A stretch of DNA of 64,000 bases from Acidobacteriota bacterium (GTDB lineage: Bacteria > Acidobacteriota > Terriglobia > Terriglobales > Acidobacteriaceae), in contig JAFDVQ010000014.1 of the NCBI GenBank assembly GCA_018268915.1, forward strand, positions 216,979 to 280,978, read 5' to 3'. The notes under the pieces were generated by a model. The model was not told the origin of the DNA. It saw only the letters and a program-made list of their open reading frames with translations, and ran no database searches. Positions 36,933 to 43,237 of this stretch are shown here, one piece after another. A program made the translations under genes and the position numbers. Each line of letters starts with the position of its first letter. The first letter of the stretch is position 1.

Positions 36933-38672
36933 TCGTAGCCACGCGACCAACTGTTGCCTGCCGTAACGGCTCAGCAACATCGCACAGTAACGTGCAGCTG
37001 CGCGATGTGCCGCTTCGGATTCCGATGCCCTTCTCGCGTGGGAGAGCAGATTCTCAACTGAATCAATCGGCATGGAAGGCGAACCACTGCTCTTGCTGCC
37101 TTCGCTCCACAACTCCACTAGTCCTTCACGTAGCCACAACGGCGCCTTCGGTCCGGTCTCGTTCTCAACCAGTGCATGAAGGAACTCATGCAGCATCGTT
37201 GGCTCGAGCAATCGTCGGGCAGCGAGCGTCGCGAGTGGCTGTGTGCCTATCCATTCGCTCTCAGTGAAAGCGCTCACCCAACCTGGCGCAAGCGTGGCAT
37301 TACGAAATGAATTCATCGAGCCGAAAGCTCGAACCCGAATTCGCCCCGACATATGAAACCCTGAGCGCACCTGAGCTTCTCGAAGAGCCTTTGAGAAGAC
37401 AGGCAGAAATCTTCGATCGTCATCGACGAGCGTTTCAAGGGTGAACCCCTCACCGTCCAGAGCAATCCAGGTCCGACCAGTCTCCTCGTCTGCGGGGGCT
37501 GTTCCCCGGAAATACTGCTCGAGCATCTCGGCCACACTCTTTCCCTCTGCGCCCATCTCCGCAGCGCCCTTCTGGCAGAGGCCTACGCCATTACCCCATC
37601 CACGGCCATGAAAGAGAAACCGGTCAGACTGCTCACCTACCTCAAACCAGGTGCTGGGAAGTTTGTTCCAGCCGAGGGCCTGGCCCACTGCGAGGCGGAA
37701 TCCTTCCGCAGAGATCTCACTAGTATCGATTTTGACCGTTATCGCTCTTCCACTCTGCCCTCGACGCCCCACAGTGAGATGTTTCCATCCGGGCCGCATC
37801 AATCCCGCCCTCGCAAGCGCCTGAGTCAACTCGGAGCGCTCCAACGCAGTGGCCCACGTGTTGCCACCCCGGCGCGTGCAATAACTATCCGTGCGAGAGA
37901 GCAGATACGGCGTCACCGATCGCGCTCTCGGCCAGATTTCGCTTGGAGACGCGGTCTGGCCACCGCAGTCTTTCCCGAAATATCCCTGGGCTCGGTGGCC
38001 ATGGAACCACAGGCTCTCGCCTGCTGTCGTGAGGACGGCACGGTGCGCCGCGTTCTGCCGAGGCAGATTCCGTCCCCAATGCAGGAGTTGGCAATGTGTC
38101 GAATCGCAGAGGTCAAATCCTGTATGCCCATGCCTCTGGTGCAGCGCAAACGTCCGCACGACAACCGCCAGAGCCCTCAAAGACTCTTCGCTGTCATTCG
38201 ATCCGCTTTCGCTTGCAACCACGCGCTCAACGTAACGCTCTACAGGCAAGTCGATGGCAATCACGAGGACGCCGTCACTCGCGGAGATTGTTGCTGGGTA
38301 ACTCAGGACCTGAGACTCGTTGTGGGCTGATAATCTTGCGCCACCTGCTACCTGCACCCGGTTCGCATGTACGGATCTGCCCTGAATATGGATTTCCACG
38401 TTTGAACCAGTTGCGTGAAGGCTCAGCTCTTCTCTGACTCTGCGACTCGAGCAAGGAGAACAGCTCTCGACTAATATTCCATCCGAGGTGGCAGGGCTCA
38501 GTGTGAGACTGTGATCGTGCCACAATGTCCACATTCCCACTCGCAAGATTGCACGACCATTGTGAACAGGCTGAGAATGCGCCAGCGCTTTCGTCGGAAG
38601 CCAGCAAACGATTGACACAGCGAGATGCGTCATAAGGGCTGACCGGCTCACCCAGCCTCGCCAAGTCTTCAT
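36888..38672 (-). CDS. SpoIID/LytB-domain protein fused to an HExxH peptidase-like domain
   Basis: 594 residues: signal peptide, then a SpoIID/LytB lytic-transglycosylase-like domain (LPVERYVERVVASES near 130 and FHGRGWGNGVGLCQKGAAEMGAEGKS near 340-365). A C-terminal domain carries HEFLHALVE near 510 followed by WLREGLVELWSEG, a gluzincin-like zinc peptidase arrangement. SpoIID cuts glycan strands and HExxH domains cut peptides. It overlaps the transpeptidase gene by four bases and is convergent with the A2M operon, suggesting cell-wall or envelope work tied to the A2Ms (E. coli also pairs an A2M with PBP1c). Confidence 0.8.
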   Translation of the reverse strand: MKTWRGWVSRSALMTHLAVSIVCWLPTKALAHSQPVHNGRAILRVGMWTLWHDHSLTLSPATSDGILVESCSPCSSRRVREELSLHATGSNVEIHIQGRSVHANRVQVAGGARLSAHNESQVLSYPATISASDGVLVIAIDLPVERYVERVVASESGSNDSEESLRALAVVVRTFALHQRHGHTGFDLCDSTHCQLLHWGRNLPRQNAAHRAVLTTAGESLWFHGHRAQGYFGKDCGGQTASPSEIWPRARSVTPYLLSRTDSYCTRRGGNTWATALERSELTQALARAGLMRPGWKHLTVGRRGQSGRAITVKIDTSEISAEGFRLAVGQALGWNKLPSTWFEVGEQSDRFLFHGRGWGNGVGLCQKGAAEMGAEGKSVAEMLEQYFRGTAPADEETGRTWIALDGEGFTLETLVDDDRRFLPVFSKALREAQVRSGFHMSGRIRVRAFGSMNSFRNATLAPGWVSAFTESEWIGTQPLATLAARRLLEPTMLHEFLHALVENETGPKAPLWLREGLVELWSEGSKSSGSPSMPIDSVENLLSHARRASESEAAHRAAARYCAMLLSRYGRQQLVAWLRSGIPDTVTASLGQR

Positions 38673-39565
38673 CGGCGCGCGGACCTCACTTTGGAGAGGA
38701 TCTCGCCGGCTACATCGGCTGCATCAGCACCGCGGCCATTCGGCACGAAGACCACGATCACCACTTGCGGATCCTCCGCCGGTGCAAGCCCGGCGAACCA
38801 ACCGTGAGTTCGACTCGATTGCGTGCCCTCGGCGGTGCCGGTTTTGCCTGCAACGGAAGCTCCGCCTAGACCTGCGCCGCTCGCGATACCGAACTCTGTG
38901 GAATCTCTCAGGCCCGCGGCAATTGTCTGCGCAGCGGCAGATTCAGAGTGCTTTGCCATCTCATTCGCAAGCCAGCGGTAAGCTACTGCGAGTTCGAGTG
39001 GCGTAATCCGAATATTACTCACGCCGAGTACGGCAAGCTGCTGCTCCTCGAGTGATGATGGCTCGCGAAAGTCTGCAATAGCCTCTCTGGGCGCCAACCC
39101 CGTAGGGCTAAGCACGCCGGTTGGCTCTAGCAGATTTCTTAACTGCGTGGGCCGGAACGCGCGTGCCATAGCAGCGAAGTAGCTGTTGCAAGACCATGCG
39201 AGCGCCTCGCGGGAATCGAAGGGCAAGGCTTCTGGATGCGAGCACGCGAGTTCATGCCGACCGACTATCAAATTGCGGTTGCATGCAACACGATTCGAAG
39301 CAGCCCATTGTCCGGTTTGAATTGATCGGTACAGGAGCAGAGGTTTCAACACAGAACCAGGCGCAGCCAACGTATGCGAGGCCGCCTTTAGTTGATGGGA
39401 GGCAATGATCGAACCGTCTTTCCGTTCAACGATCACGATTCGAACGTCGGGCGACGACAGCGTACGCTGATTCACAGCGCGTTGCCAGTCCGGCCCGGGA
39501 GATGCGGCGTGAGAATTTAAAGCCAGCATCGTTAATGCAATTGCCCAAGCGAAAAGGTCGCGCAT
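38669..39565 (-). CDS. Small secreted penicillin-binding transpeptidase
   Basis: 298 residues with a signal peptide. All three active-site motifs are seen: SxxK as PGSVLKPL near 70, SxN as SCNSYFAAM near 129, KTG as AGKTGTAEG near 240. The dimerisation and glycosyltransferase modules of full PBPs are missing, so it is a stand-alone transpeptidase domain. It drives a two-gene unit with the SpoIID/HExxH gene. Proximity to two A2Ms recalls the pbpC-A2M pairing of proteobacteria, where A2M protects and PBP repairs the wall. Confidence 0.85.
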   Translation of the reverse strand: MRDLFAWAIALTMLALNSHAASPGPDWQRAVNQRTLSSPDVRIVIVERKDGSIIASHQLKAASHTLAAPGSVLKPLLLYRSIQTGQWAASNRVACNRNLIVGRHELACSHPEALPFDSREALAWSCNSYFAAMARAFRPTQLRNLLEPTGVLSPTGLAPREAIADFREPSSLEEQQLAVLGVSNIRITPLELAVAYRWLANEMAKHSESAAAQTIAAGLRDSTEFGIASGAGLGGASVAGKTGTAEGTQSSRTHGWFAGLAPAEDPQVVIVVFVPNGRGADAADVAGEILSKVRSARR

Positions 39566-39715
39566 AGAGGTCAGGCCAATGATACAGCCTCGCCTTTTTT
39601 TGAGTTTATGGCCCGCGAGGGTGATCGTCCGCGATTACGCGTTGTTCTCCTGCGCACTTTTCTTCTGATAATGGCTCGTTCTCAGATGTGTAGATGAGCG
39701 GGCGAATTGATCGAA

Positions 39716-39790
39716 TGGAGCGGCGGTGGGATTCGAACCCACGCAGTGTCAGGTTGGAAGCCTGGTGCCTTTCCGGTTGGCGACGCCTGC
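39716..39790 (-). tRNA. tRNA-Gly(TCC)
   Basis: Anticodon loop CTTCCAA, T-loop TTCGAAT, CCA encoded. The acceptor stem is six pairs with a bulged A3 (GCAGGCG against CGCCGC), and the first anticodon-stem pair is A-C-like mismatched. Last gene of the array. Confidence 0.8.
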
Positions 39791-39798
39791 ACGAAATG

Positions 39799-39874
39799 TG
39801 GTCCAGGGAGTGGGAGTTAAACCCACGACCTCGCGATTATCGATCACGCGCTCTGCCAACTGAGCTATCCCTGG
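39799..39874 (-). tRNA. tRNA-Ile(GAT), C33 and altered T-loop
   Basis: Perfect acceptor CCAGGGA/TCCCTGG, A73, CCA. Anticodon loop TCGATAA has C at position 33 instead of U; T-loop is TTTAACT, lacking C56. D-loop keeps GG. Confidence 0.8.
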
Positions 39875-39885
39875 ATCGGAAAAGC

Positions 39886-39959
39886 TGGTGCCGGGTGCAG
39901 GAGTCGAACCCGCGTAGCTTGCTTGTAAGACAAGCGTTCTACCGTTGAACTAACCCGGC
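39886..39959 (-). tRNA. tRNA-Val(TAC)
   Basis: Canonical: acceptor GCCGGGT/ACCCGGC, loop CTTACAA, T-loop TTCGACT, A73, CCA. Confidence 0.93.
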
Positions 39960-39975
39960 CCTTCCGTCGATAAGC

Positions 39976-40051
39976 TGGAGCGCGTGATGGGACTCGAACC
40001 CACATCCTTCGGCTTCGGACGCCGATGCTCATTCCGTTGAGCTTCACGCGC
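39976..40051 (-). tRNA. tRNA-Arg(CCG)
   Basis: Acceptor GCGCGTG/CACGCGC, loop GTCCGAA, T-loop TTCGAGT, CCA. Confidence 0.92.
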
Positions 40052-40064
40052 AGACAAACAGAAT

Positions 40065-40140
40065 TGGAACCGTCCGCGGGACTTCAACCCGCATCCTCAT
40101 CGTTAGGACCGATGTGCTCTCTGCATTGAGCTAGGACGGC
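40065..40140 (-). tRNA. tRNA-Arg(CCT), possible 19:56 swap
   Basis: Acceptor GCCGTCC/GGACGGT, loop GTCCTAA, CCA. D-loop AATGCAGA lacks the GG pair and T-loop TTGAAGT has G at 56, so the tertiary G19-C56 pair may be flipped to C19-G56. Confidence 0.82.
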
Positions 40141-40144
40141 AAAC

Positions 40145-40223
40145 TGGAGGCCCCGGCGAGATTCGAACTCGCGACCCGCTCTTTAGAAGAGAGCCGCTCT
40201 CAATCCAACTGAGCTACGGGGCC
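40145..40223 (-). tRNA. tRNA-Arg(TCT)
   Basis: Acceptor GGCCCCG/CGGGGCC, loop CTTCTAA, T-loop TTCGAAT, CCA. D-loop is long. Its 5' end overlaps the stop region of the protein gene upstream. Confidence 0.92.
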
Positions 40224-40891
40224 AGCTGTGCCTTGATCCATCGAATCTCCTTCCGATTCGCACTCTTCACGCGGCGAACGACCACTTCAGTGCGGTGCGG
40301 CCGGAAACTGCGGATCTCGACGGTGATCAGACAGCGAAACCACAACCCATCAATTCTCCTGTAGACTTGCGGCTCGTTTCCGGGCACGAGAATCTCGGGC
40401 TTCGGCTTTTTCATCCACCGCCGGAATCGCCTTGGCTCCTTATAAAGGAGCAAGCCGGTGAGTGGATGGACATAGAATCCGTTCACCTTCGATGCGCGTC
40501 CACCGAATGGCGGAGTTGGAGGAAATGCACACACCTCGCCGTCCACGCCGACAAAAGTGTTCGTCTCAACCTCCCACATCAAATGAGTCCAGATGTGGTA
40601 GCCGCTGAGTCCGCGCCGGTCAAGTGCCTGGCAGAACTCGCCGAACACATCATCCCAGTGCCGTCCGATGCTTTTGCGGATCGCTCCACGCAGCGGAGAA
40701 AGAAAGTCAGAGAAACCTTTTGTGTGGGCTTGCCTCTTACGCGAAGAAGAACGGAACCCGCCGTATTCCTCCGGATAGTCATGCTCCCGATCGGGATTGA
40801 CTCTTACTCGGCCGCCATATTTTTTGGTGATCGCCCAACTGCGGCCATGCCGCGGTCGTTCGGTCGTGCACTTCGCCAGATCTTGTCTCAC
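40214..40891 (-). CDS. Unknown protein within the tRNA array
   Basis: About 225 residues from a GTG at 40891 with AGAGAGG seven bases upstream. Further N-terminal codons of the open frame come from tRNA-Lys DNA (WVQVPPAPP), so they are not protein. No known domain is recognised. It is basic and has conserved-looking blocks: SFLSPLRG-like (FLSPLRGAIRKSIGRHWDDVFGEFC), LSGYHIWTHLMWEV, and VNGFYVHPLTGLLLYKEP. The 3' end overlaps tRNA-Arg(TCT) by ten bases, so mRNA and tRNA are processed from one transcript. Its lodging between tRNAs suggests a role in the array's biology or mobility, such as RNA binding; this is inference. Confidence 0.65.
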   Translation of the reverse strand: MRQDLAKCTTERPRHGRSWAITKKYGGRVRVNPDREHDYPEEYGGFRSSSRKRQAHTKGFSDFLSPLRGAIRKSIGRHWDDVFGEFCQALDRRGLSGYHIWTHLMWEVETNTFVGVDGEVCAFPPTPPFGGRASKVNGFYVHPLTGLLLYKEPRRFRRWMKKPKPEILVPGNEPQVYRRIDGLWFRCLITVEIRSFRPHRTEVVVRRVKSANRKEIRWIKAQLAP

Positions 40892-40960
40892 AATTCGCCT
40901 CTCTAGTGATTCGTCATCGGTTGACCTCCTCTCCGGTACATGAAGATCTCCTCTCGTTCT

Positions 40961-41047
40961 TGGTGGAGCCGGTGGGACTTGAACCCACATGGGGATTTCT
41001 CCCTCTGATTAAAAGTCAGGTCTCTGCATCCATTCGAGTACGACTCC
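40961..41047 (-). tRNA. tRNA-Lys(TTT) with class II-like variable arm
   Basis: Acceptor GGAGTCG/CGGCTCC, A73, CCA, T-loop TTCAAGT, anticodon loop CTTTTAA. The variable region holds GGGA-GAAA-TCCC, a perfect GNRA hairpin, making an 87-base tRNA; tRNA-Lys normally has a short variable loop. Confidence 0.75.
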
Positions 41048-41052
41048 AAAGT

Positions 41053-41127
41053 TGGTGGGTCACCGGGAAGTCGAATCCCGTCCGAGCGGTTAAGAGCCGC
41101 CTATGCTGCCGTCAACACCTGTGACCC
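41053..41127 (-). tRNA. tRNA-Lys(CTT)
   Basis: Acceptor GGGTCAC/GTGACCC, loop CTCTTAA, T-arm CGGGA/TCCCG with TTCGACT, CCA. D-stem is only about three pairs. Confidence 0.87.
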
Positions 41128-41131
41128 GCGA

Positions 41132-41212
41132 TGGTGGACGTGGTGAGAGTCGAACTCACGGACTGGCGCTTATAAGGCGCCGGCTACATACCAACCCAGC
41201 AGCTACACGTCC
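41132..41212 (-). tRNA. tRNA-Ile(TAT)
   Basis: Acceptor GGACGTG/CACGTCC, loop CTTATAA, stem GGCGC/GCGCC, T-loop TTCGACT, CCA, large D-loop. UAU is rare in bacteria, which usually read AUA with lysidine-modified CAU. Confidence 0.85.
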
Positions 41213-41221
41213 ATACAAACT

Positions 41222-41296
41222 TGGTGGCTGCGGCCGGAGTCGAACCAGCTCTCTTGGGCTTATGAGACCCACGCTCATCCGTTGAGCTGCGCAGCC
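41222..41296 (-). tRNA. tRNA-Met(CAT) or tRNA-Ile(CAT)
   Basis: Acceptor GGCTGCG/CGCAGCC, loop CTCATAA, T-loop TTCGACT, A73, CCA. The paired first acceptor base argues against initiator. Elongator Met or lysidine-type Ile cannot be separated by eye. Confidence 0.88.
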
Positions 41297-41297
41297 T

Positions 41298-41412
41298 TGG
41301 CGAGGGTGGGAGGACTCGACCCTCCGGGTCCGGTTTTCTGCCCCACGGACGAATGTCCGTGGGGACCCCGATCCCGCCCGGCAGTGTCCGAATTCACTTC
41401 GCTTACACCCTC
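41298..41412 (-). tRNA. tRNA-like gene with hairpin insertion, anticodon not assignable
   Basis: Perfect acceptor GAGGGTG/CACCCTC, G73, CCA, T-stem GGAGG/CCTCC with loop GTCGAGT. The body is 115 bases and contains a perfect 10-bp hairpin (CCCCACGGAC at 41341-41350 with its complement at 41355-41364). Without it the length is 91. I cannot place a normal anticodon arm; it may be a broken class II tRNA. Confidence 0.5.
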
Positions 41413-41437
41413 GTTTTCAAAAAGCAAATGAAACTTG

Positions 41438-41514
41438 TGGAGCGCCCGGCAGGACTCGAACCTGCGTACACTTCGTTCGTAGCGAAGGCCATCCATCCGC
41501 TCTGGCACGGACGC
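41438..41514 (-). tRNA. tRNA-Arg(ACG), array copy
   Basis: Acceptor GCGTCCG/CGGGCGC, loop CTACGAA, stem CTTCG/CGAAG, T-loop TTCGAGT, CCA. Different in acceptor and D-arm from the canonical tRNA-Arg(ACG) at 5602. Confidence 0.92.
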
Positions 41515-41523
41515 TCAAAACTT

Positions 41524-41598
41524 TGGTCGGGGAACTGAGAATTGAACTCAGACCACGTGCTCCCAAGGCACGGATGCAACGCATTACACTATTCCCCG
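41524..41598 (-). tRNA. tRNA-Pro(TGG)
   Basis: Acceptor CGGGGAA/TTCCCCG, loop CTTGGGA, T-loop TTCAATT, A73, CCA. D-loop AATGCGTT breaks the GG doublet. Confidence 0.88.
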
Positions 41599-41599
41599 A

Positions 41600-41675
41600 T
41601 GGCGCCAGCCCAGCGAGTTGAACGCTGCTCTCTCCGTTTTCAGCGGAGCGTATCGACCGCGCATACGCGGCTGGC
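41600..41675 (-). tRNA. tRNA-Phe(GAA)
   Basis: Acceptor GCCAGCC/GGCTGGC, loop CTGAAAA, stem CTCCG/CGGAG, T-loop TTCAACT, CCA. Discriminator is G where Phe usually has A. Confidence 0.87.
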
Positions 41676-41681
41676 GAAACC

Positions 41682-41758
41682 TGGTGGACCTAGTCGGCTC
41701 TGCCCCGACCACCTCCGCATTGCAAGTGCGGCGCTCTGCCTGAATGAGCTATAGGCCC
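41682..41758 (-). tRNA. tRNA-Ala(TGC) with aberrant T-loop
   Basis: Acceptor GGGCCTA/TAGGTCC keeps the G3-U70 wobble that AlaRS reads; loop CTTGCAA, A73, CCA. The T-loop is GGCAGAG inside a good GTCGG/CCGAC stem: T54 and T55 are gone. Confidence 0.8.
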
Positions 41759-41766
41759 GAAACTCT

Positions 41767-41788
41767 GCCGGGGAATTTTCACCCCGGC
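41767..41788 (-). other. Intergenic hairpin in the tRNA array
   Basis: GCCGGGG/CCCCGGC with an eight-base loop between tRNA-Ala and tRNA-His. No T-run follows, so a processing signal or small palindromic insertion is more likely than a terminator. Confidence 0.5.
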
Positions 41789-41791
41789 GAA

Positions 41792-41871
41792 TGGGGTGGC
41801 CGGTGGGAGTTGAACCCACAAGAGACATGAGTCACAGTCATGCCCGACATTCCGATAGTCGGCACGGCCAC
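41792..41871 (-). tRNA. tRNA-His(GTG), no encoded G-1
   Basis: Acceptor GTGGCCG/CGGCCAC, C73 as expected for His, loop CTGTGAC, T-loop TTCAACT, CCA. The base before position 1 is T, so the usual encoded G-1 is missing. D-stem has five pairs. Confidence 0.85.
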
Positions 41872-41874
41872 AGT

Positions 41875-41971
41875 TGGAGCACCCGGGGTTAATCGAAAAC
41901 CCGCGCTGCCGATCACAGATCAGCCGGGCCAATCTATAAGTGCAAAACCTTTGCACTTGAGCTACAGGTGC
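41875..41971 (-). tRNA. tRNA-Thr(TGT) with D-arm hairpin insertion and C33
   Basis: Acceptor GCACCTG/CGGGTGC, T-loop TTCGATT, CCA, anticodon loop TCTGTGA (C33). The D-arm contains a perfect 9-bp hairpin AAGTGCAAA-GGT-TTTGCACTT (41938-41958); removing it leaves a normal 76 bases. Confidence 0.72.
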
Positions 41972-41982
41972 AATCTTTTATT

Positions 41983-42057
41983 TGGAGCCGGCAGCAGGAC
42001 TTTAACCCGCATCCTTCGCCATACCGAGGCGACACTCTGGCATTGTGCTATACCGGC
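41983..42057 (-). tRNA. tRNA-Thr(GGT), C33
   Basis: Acceptor GCCGGTA/TGCCGGC, loop TCGGTAT (C33), stem TCGCC/GGCGA, CCA. T-loop TTAAAGT lacks C56 and D-loop AATGCCAGA lacks G19, so the usual elbow pair is absent. Confidence 0.8.
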
Positions 42058-42060
42058 CCT

Positions 42061-42173
42061 CAGCAAAACCAGAGTTGCTTTCTTCCGAAGCCACAAACCC
42101 TAAGTCGGCGCGACCAACAGAGAGCGACGCCATGGCTAGGAGCCCAAGAGGGACACTTACTCTGGTTTTGCTG
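42061..42173. repeat. 113-bp element with 15-bp terminal inverted repeats
   Basis: CAGCAAAACCAGAGT at 42061-42075 is perfectly inverted at 42159-42173. Inside are smaller pairings (GGCG...CGCC; GGCT-AGG-AGCC). It lies exactly between tRNA-Thr(GGT) and the HNH stop codon. It could be a MITE-like element or a structured 3' RNA of the HNH mRNA. No target duplication is evident. Confidence 0.6.
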
Positions 42174-42178
42174 TTCCT

Positions 42179-42691
42179 TCAGTAGTACAGATACTTCCTC
42201 CACTTCTCCTCGCCGATTCCCGTCTGGCGCATGAATGCGCGAGAGGTAAGAATCGTCACCCGGCGCGGCTGGCGAAACAGCTTCATGCCAGCTTCTGCCG
42301 GTGTTCGATCAGCTTTCCGTGCATTGCAATCGCGGCAAGCGGCAACCAGGTTTTCCCAGGTGCTCAGTCCGCCCCGGGCCCGAGGAACCACATGCTCAAG
42401 TTCCAATTGGCCGCTCAGCAATTTCACACCGCAGTACTGGCACATGTAGCCATCGCGGATTAGGATGTTCTTCCTCGACAGCGTCTGAATCCGCATCGGC
42501 AAACGCCGATACTGCCGAAGCCGAATGACACATGGCAGCTGAAGTCCGACGTGAACATAGCGATCGTGCGCTTCTTCGACTACAGCAACACCCTTGACGA
42601 GCATCACAACAGCCCGGCGAGCGCGTGTGATGTTGACGGGCTCGTAGCTCGCGTTCAGCACTAATACCGGCATTGTCATTGCACTCGTCAT
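42179..42691 (-). CDS. HNH endonuclease
   Basis: 170 residues. N-terminal domain MPVLVLNASYEPVNITRARRAVVMLVKG, then a zinc HNH module with CQYCG, LELEHVVPRARGGLSTWENLVAAC and CNARKADRTP: all Cys, His and Asn positions of the family are intact. AGGAAGG seven bases before the ATG at 42691 fixes the start. This HNH type is often chromosomal, but here it sits between tRNA genes and is followed at five bases by the inverted-repeat element, so it is a candidate for spreading or cutting at tRNA loci. Confidence 0.88.
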   Translation of the reverse strand: MTSAMTMPVLVLNASYEPVNITRARRAVVMLVKGVAVVEEAHDRYVHVGLQLPCVIRLRQYRRLPMRIQTLSRKNILIRDGYMCQYCGVKLLSGQLELEHVVPRARGGLSTWENLVAACRDCNARKADRTPAEAGMKLFRQPRRVTILTSRAFMRQTGIGEEKWRKYLYY

Positions 42692-42701
42692 AAAACCTTC
42701 C

Positions 42702-42777
42702 TGGAGCTGGCGGCCGGAATCGAACCGGCATCGTCCTCGTTACGGGTGAGGTGCATTGCCTCTTCTGCCACACCAGC
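42702..42777 (-). tRNA. tRNA-Thr(CGT), C33
   Basis: Acceptor GCTGGTG/CGCCAGC, loop CCCGTAA (C33), A31-C39 mismatch, T-loop TTCGATT, CCA. The 3' flank forms the ribosome site of the HNH gene. Confidence 0.8.
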
Positions 42778-42804
42778 TTCAAATGCATCGCCCTTCAATT
42801 TCTC

Positions 42805-42875
42805 TGGAGCGGCCGGAGTTGAACCGGCGATCTCCGCGCTGGCAACGCAGCGTTTTACCACTCGACTACAGCCGC
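42805..42875 (-). tRNA. tRNA-Gly(GCC) with overlapping acceptor and T stems
   Basis: Loop TTGCCAG, stem CTGCG/CGCGG, T-loop TTCAACT, CCA. The T-stem 3' half and acceptor 3' half share CGGC, so the gene is four bases short (71). Either the acceptor is seven pairs and the T-stem almost lost, or the reverse. Possibly non-functional. Confidence 0.7.
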
Positions 42876-42883
42876 TCATCCTC

Positions 42884-42960
42884 TGGCTCCGGGAGGGGGA
42901 TTCGAACCCAAACCATCCGTGGTTCCAAAGACCACTGTCCTGCCATTAGACGATCCCGGA
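42884..42960 (-). tRNA. tRNA-Gln(TTG)
   Basis: Acceptor TCCGGGA/TCCCGGA, loop CTTTGGA, stem GTGGT/ACCAC, G73, CCA. Two mismatches in the T-stem (TTGGG against CCCCC). Confidence 0.85.
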
Positions 42961-43033
42961 ACAAACTCTCCGTTCTCAACTTAGACACACGTCACTTATC
43001 CATGTCAGATATCCAATTGACATAGTCACTAAC

Positions 43034-43108
43034 TGGCTGGCGAGCAAGGCTTCGAACCTTGACTTCCGCGGTCAGAGCGCGGCGTGTTCCCAGTTACACC
43101 ACTCGCCA
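43034..43108 (-). tRNA. tRNA-Gln(CTG), array copy
   Basis: Acceptor TGGCGAG/CTCGCCA, loop CTCTGAC, stem CCGCG/CGCGG, T-loop TTCGAAG, G73, CCA. Confidence 0.9.
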
Positions 43109-43115
43109 TCGATGT

Positions 43116-43190
43116 TGGCTGCGCAGGTGAGAGTCGAACTCACATAGCCCTGATTAACAGTCAGGTTCTCTGCCGTTGAGATACCGCGCA
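43116..43190 (-). tRNA. tRNA-Asn(GTT)
   Basis: Acceptor TGCGCGG/CTGCGCA, loop CTGTTAA, stem CCTGA/TCAGG, T-loop TTCGACT, G73, CCA. Confidence 0.93.
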
Positions 43191-43206
43191 GTACTGCTTA
43201 GAAACT

Positions 43207-43237
43207 AAAAGCCCCCGGACCTTGAAGGCCGGGGGCT
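43207..43237 (-). terminator. Terminator between the array promoter and tRNA-Asn
   Basis: Minus strand: AGCCCCCGG/CCGGGGGCT stem followed by TTT. It lies downstream of the promoter at 43360-43389 and upstream of 23 tRNAs, the position of an attenuator. Confidence 0.75.

Noticed and set aside
42061..42691. HEARO/omega RNA with an IscB-like HNH protein
   Set aside because: The HNH protein is only 170 residues, lacks RuvC parts, and the RNA-like element lies downstream of the gene, not upstream.
39716..43190. Array as a CRISPR-like repeat region
   Set aside because: The repeated words are T-arm sequences of tRNAs; units are of unequal spacing and fold as cloverleaves.
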